Assembly (NCBI GenBank): GCA_028714595.1
Contig: JAQTMD010000024.1
Coordinates: 1 to 13,201, forward strand
DNA: 13,201 bases
Direction: 5' to 3'
Origin: Candidatus Omnitrophota bacterium
GTDB lineage: Bacteria; Omnitrophota; Gorgyraeia; Gygaellales; Profunditerraquicolaceae
Each line of letters begins with the position of its first letter. The first letter of the stretch is position 1. This document shows, in pieces, positions 11,813-13,201 of this stretch. Below the pieces are notes generated by a model that worked only from the letters and a program-made list of their open reading frames with translations, made no database searches and was not told the origin of the DNA. The translations under genes and the position numbers were made by a program.

Positions 11813-13201
11813 ATGGAAGACCAGATCCTCATCCGGGGAGCAAAAGAACACAATCTAAAAAACATCCACCTCGCCCTGCCGCGCAACCAGTTCATCGTGG
11901 TCACCGGTTTATCGGGTTCAGGCAAGTCCAGCCTGGCGTTTGACACGATCTACGCGGAAGGCCAGCGCCGCTACGTAGAGAGCCTGTCCAGCTACGCGCG
12001 CCAGTTCCTCGAGCAGCTGCAAAAGCGCGACGTCGAGTATATCGAAGGCTTGTCCCCGGCGATCTCCATCGAGCAGCGGACCGCGGGCGGCAATCCCCGT
12101 TCCACCGTCGGGACCCAGACCGAGATCTACGATTACCTGCGGCTTTTGTTCGCCAGGGTAGGCCATGCCCACTGCTACAAGTGCGGACAGCCCGTGCAGC
12201 GCCAGAGCGCCCAGGAGATCGTGGAGCGGATCATGGTCCAGTGCAGGGACAAGCCCATCCAGGTCCTTGCGCCGTTCGTCCAGGGCAGGAAGGGCGAACA
12301 CCGCGACATCTCCGCCGCCATCCAGAAAGCCGGTTTCGTGCGCTGCCGCATCGACGGCACGATCTATGAGCTTCCGTTCAAGGTCAAGCTCGAAAAATAC
12401 AAGGTCCACACGGTCGAGATCGTGGTGGACCGGTTGAACGTCAACCCTGCAAACAAGACCAGGCTGACCGACTCCGTCGAAACGGCGCTGAAGGTCGGCA
12501 AAGGCTCGGTCATTGTCAGCGCCGAGTGCCTCGGCCGCGACGTGACCTTCAGCGAAAAATACGCCTGCCCGAAGTGCGGCATCGACATCCCCGAGATCGA
12601 GCCCCGTCTTTTTTCCTTTAATTCTCCCTACGGCGCCTGCCCGTCCTGCAACGGCCTCGGCATAAAACTCGAATTCGATCCCGACCTGGTCATCCCCGAC
12701 AAGGCCAAGTCCATAAACGAAGGCGCGATCATGCCGTGGAAGCGCGGCGGCCGGGGGTATATCTTATATTACCGGTGGCTGCTGCGCGAGCTGGCCCGCC
12801 GTTTACGGTTCGACCTTGACACGCCGTTCAAGGACCTGAGCAAGGAAATCCAGAAGTCCATACTCTGGGGCTGCGACGAATGCATCACCTCAAAACCTTA
12901 CGAAGGCGTGATACCCCACCTGGAACGCCTGTTCCACGAGACGGACAGCGATTACCTGAAAGAAGAGATCAGCAAGTTCATGGCCAGCCTCCCGTGCCCG
13001 GTCTGCAGGGGAGCGCGGCTGAAGCCCGAAGCCCTGGCGGTGACCGTGGGCTCAAAGTCCATCAACGAGGTGACCCTGCTGTCGATCCTGGAGGCACGGG
13101 ATTTCGTCAAAGGGCTTACGCTCTCCGAGACGGAAAAGCTGATAGCCCACCAGATAGTCAAAGAAGTGATGCAGCGGCTGCAGTTCTGTATCGACGTGGG
13201 G
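11813..13201 (+). CDS. uvrA: UvrA excinuclease ABC subunit A, 3'-truncated by window
   Basis: UvrA is the damage-sensing ATPase of nucleotide excision repair; as a dimer it loads UvrB on lesions. The window holds 463 codons, about half of the usual 940 or so. The start matches the family: IRGAKEHNLKNI (7-18), Walker A GLSGSGKS (32-39), then GQRRYVESLSSYARQFL, and GLSPAISIEQ. CxxC pairs are seen at C121/C124, at C252/C255 with C276/C279 (the first zinc module, around PRLFSFNSPYGACPSC) and at C395/C398 in CPVCRGARLKPEALAV. The sequence stops at LQFCIDVG, just before the expected first ABC signature. The ATG at 11813 is 96 bases after the small gene and behind two hairpins, so it probably has separate expression. 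No LexA-like box is evident. Confidence 0.97.
   Translation, partial: MEDQILIRGAKEHNLKNIHLALPRNQFIVVTGLSGSGKSSLAFDTIYAEGQRRYVESLSSYARQFLEQLQKRDVEYIEGLSPAISIEQRTAGGNPRSTVGTQTEIYDYLRLLFARVGHAHCYKCGQPVQRQSAQEIVERIMVQCRDKPIQVLAPFVQGRKGEHRDISAAIQKAGFVRCRIDGTIYELPFKVKLEKYKVHTVEIVVDRLNVNPANKTRLTDSVETALKVGKGSVIVSAECLGRDVTFSEKYACPKCGIDIPEIEPRLFSFNSPYGACPSCNGLGIKLEFDPDLVIPDKAKSINEGAIMPWKRGGRGYILYYRWLLRELARRLRFDLDTPFKDLSKEIQKSILWGCDECITSKPYEGVIPHLERLFHETDSDYLKEEISKFMASLPCPVCRGARLKPEALAVTVGSKSINEVTLLSILEARDFVKGLTLSETEKLIAHQIVKEVMQRLQFCIDVG

Overview
The window is a densely packed run of same-strand (+) genes from a diderm-type bacterium that makes meso-diaminopimelate (meso-DAP) and lysine. It is most likely an uncultivated lineage close to Omnitrophota (Candidatus Omnitrophica). 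That guess rests on the TTYYPAPYG motif after the signal peptide of the 4286-5383 protein, which I associate from memory with large secreted families in those genomes; I could not search it. I see no transposase, integrase, tRNA, rRNA or CRISPR array.

Layout. Bases 1-1133 hold the 3' part of argH (argininosuccinate lyase), followed 16 bases later by lysA (1150-2391). A 172-base AT-rich gap (41 G/C in 172) contains two arrays of 10-bp repeats, two dyad symmetries and a TATAAT box. From 2564 a tight block runs dapF, dapA, two genes for exported proteins (4286-5383 and 5380-6270), dapB, an M42-family metallopeptidase, an LL-diaminopimelate aminotransferase (dapL type), folK, panC and an L-aspartate dehydrogenase (nadX type), ending at 11427. 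An 80-residue basic protein made of two tandem repeats follows (11474-11716), then two consecutive hairpins, then the first 463 codons of uvrA, cut by the window end.

How the genes work together. DapA, DapB, DapL, DapF and LysA give an uninterrupted route from aspartate semialdehyde to lysine. DapL bypasses the succinylase/acetylase branch (DapD, DapC, DapE). The tail of the block adds folate (FolK), pantothenate (PanC) and probably NAD (aspartate dehydrogenase) synthesis, three pathways tied to aspartate or cofactor supply. Many junctions overlap or abut (dapF/dapA, exported pair, dapL/folK, folK/panC, panC/nadX), which suggests one translationally coupled transcription unit from about 2500 to 11430.

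The most unusual points are the helically spaced decamer arrays ending exactly at the dapF start codon; two secreted proteins, one with a peptidase S74-type self-cleaving chaperone domain, placed between dapA and dapB; the duplicated-repeat small protein; and the paired hairpins in front of uvrA.
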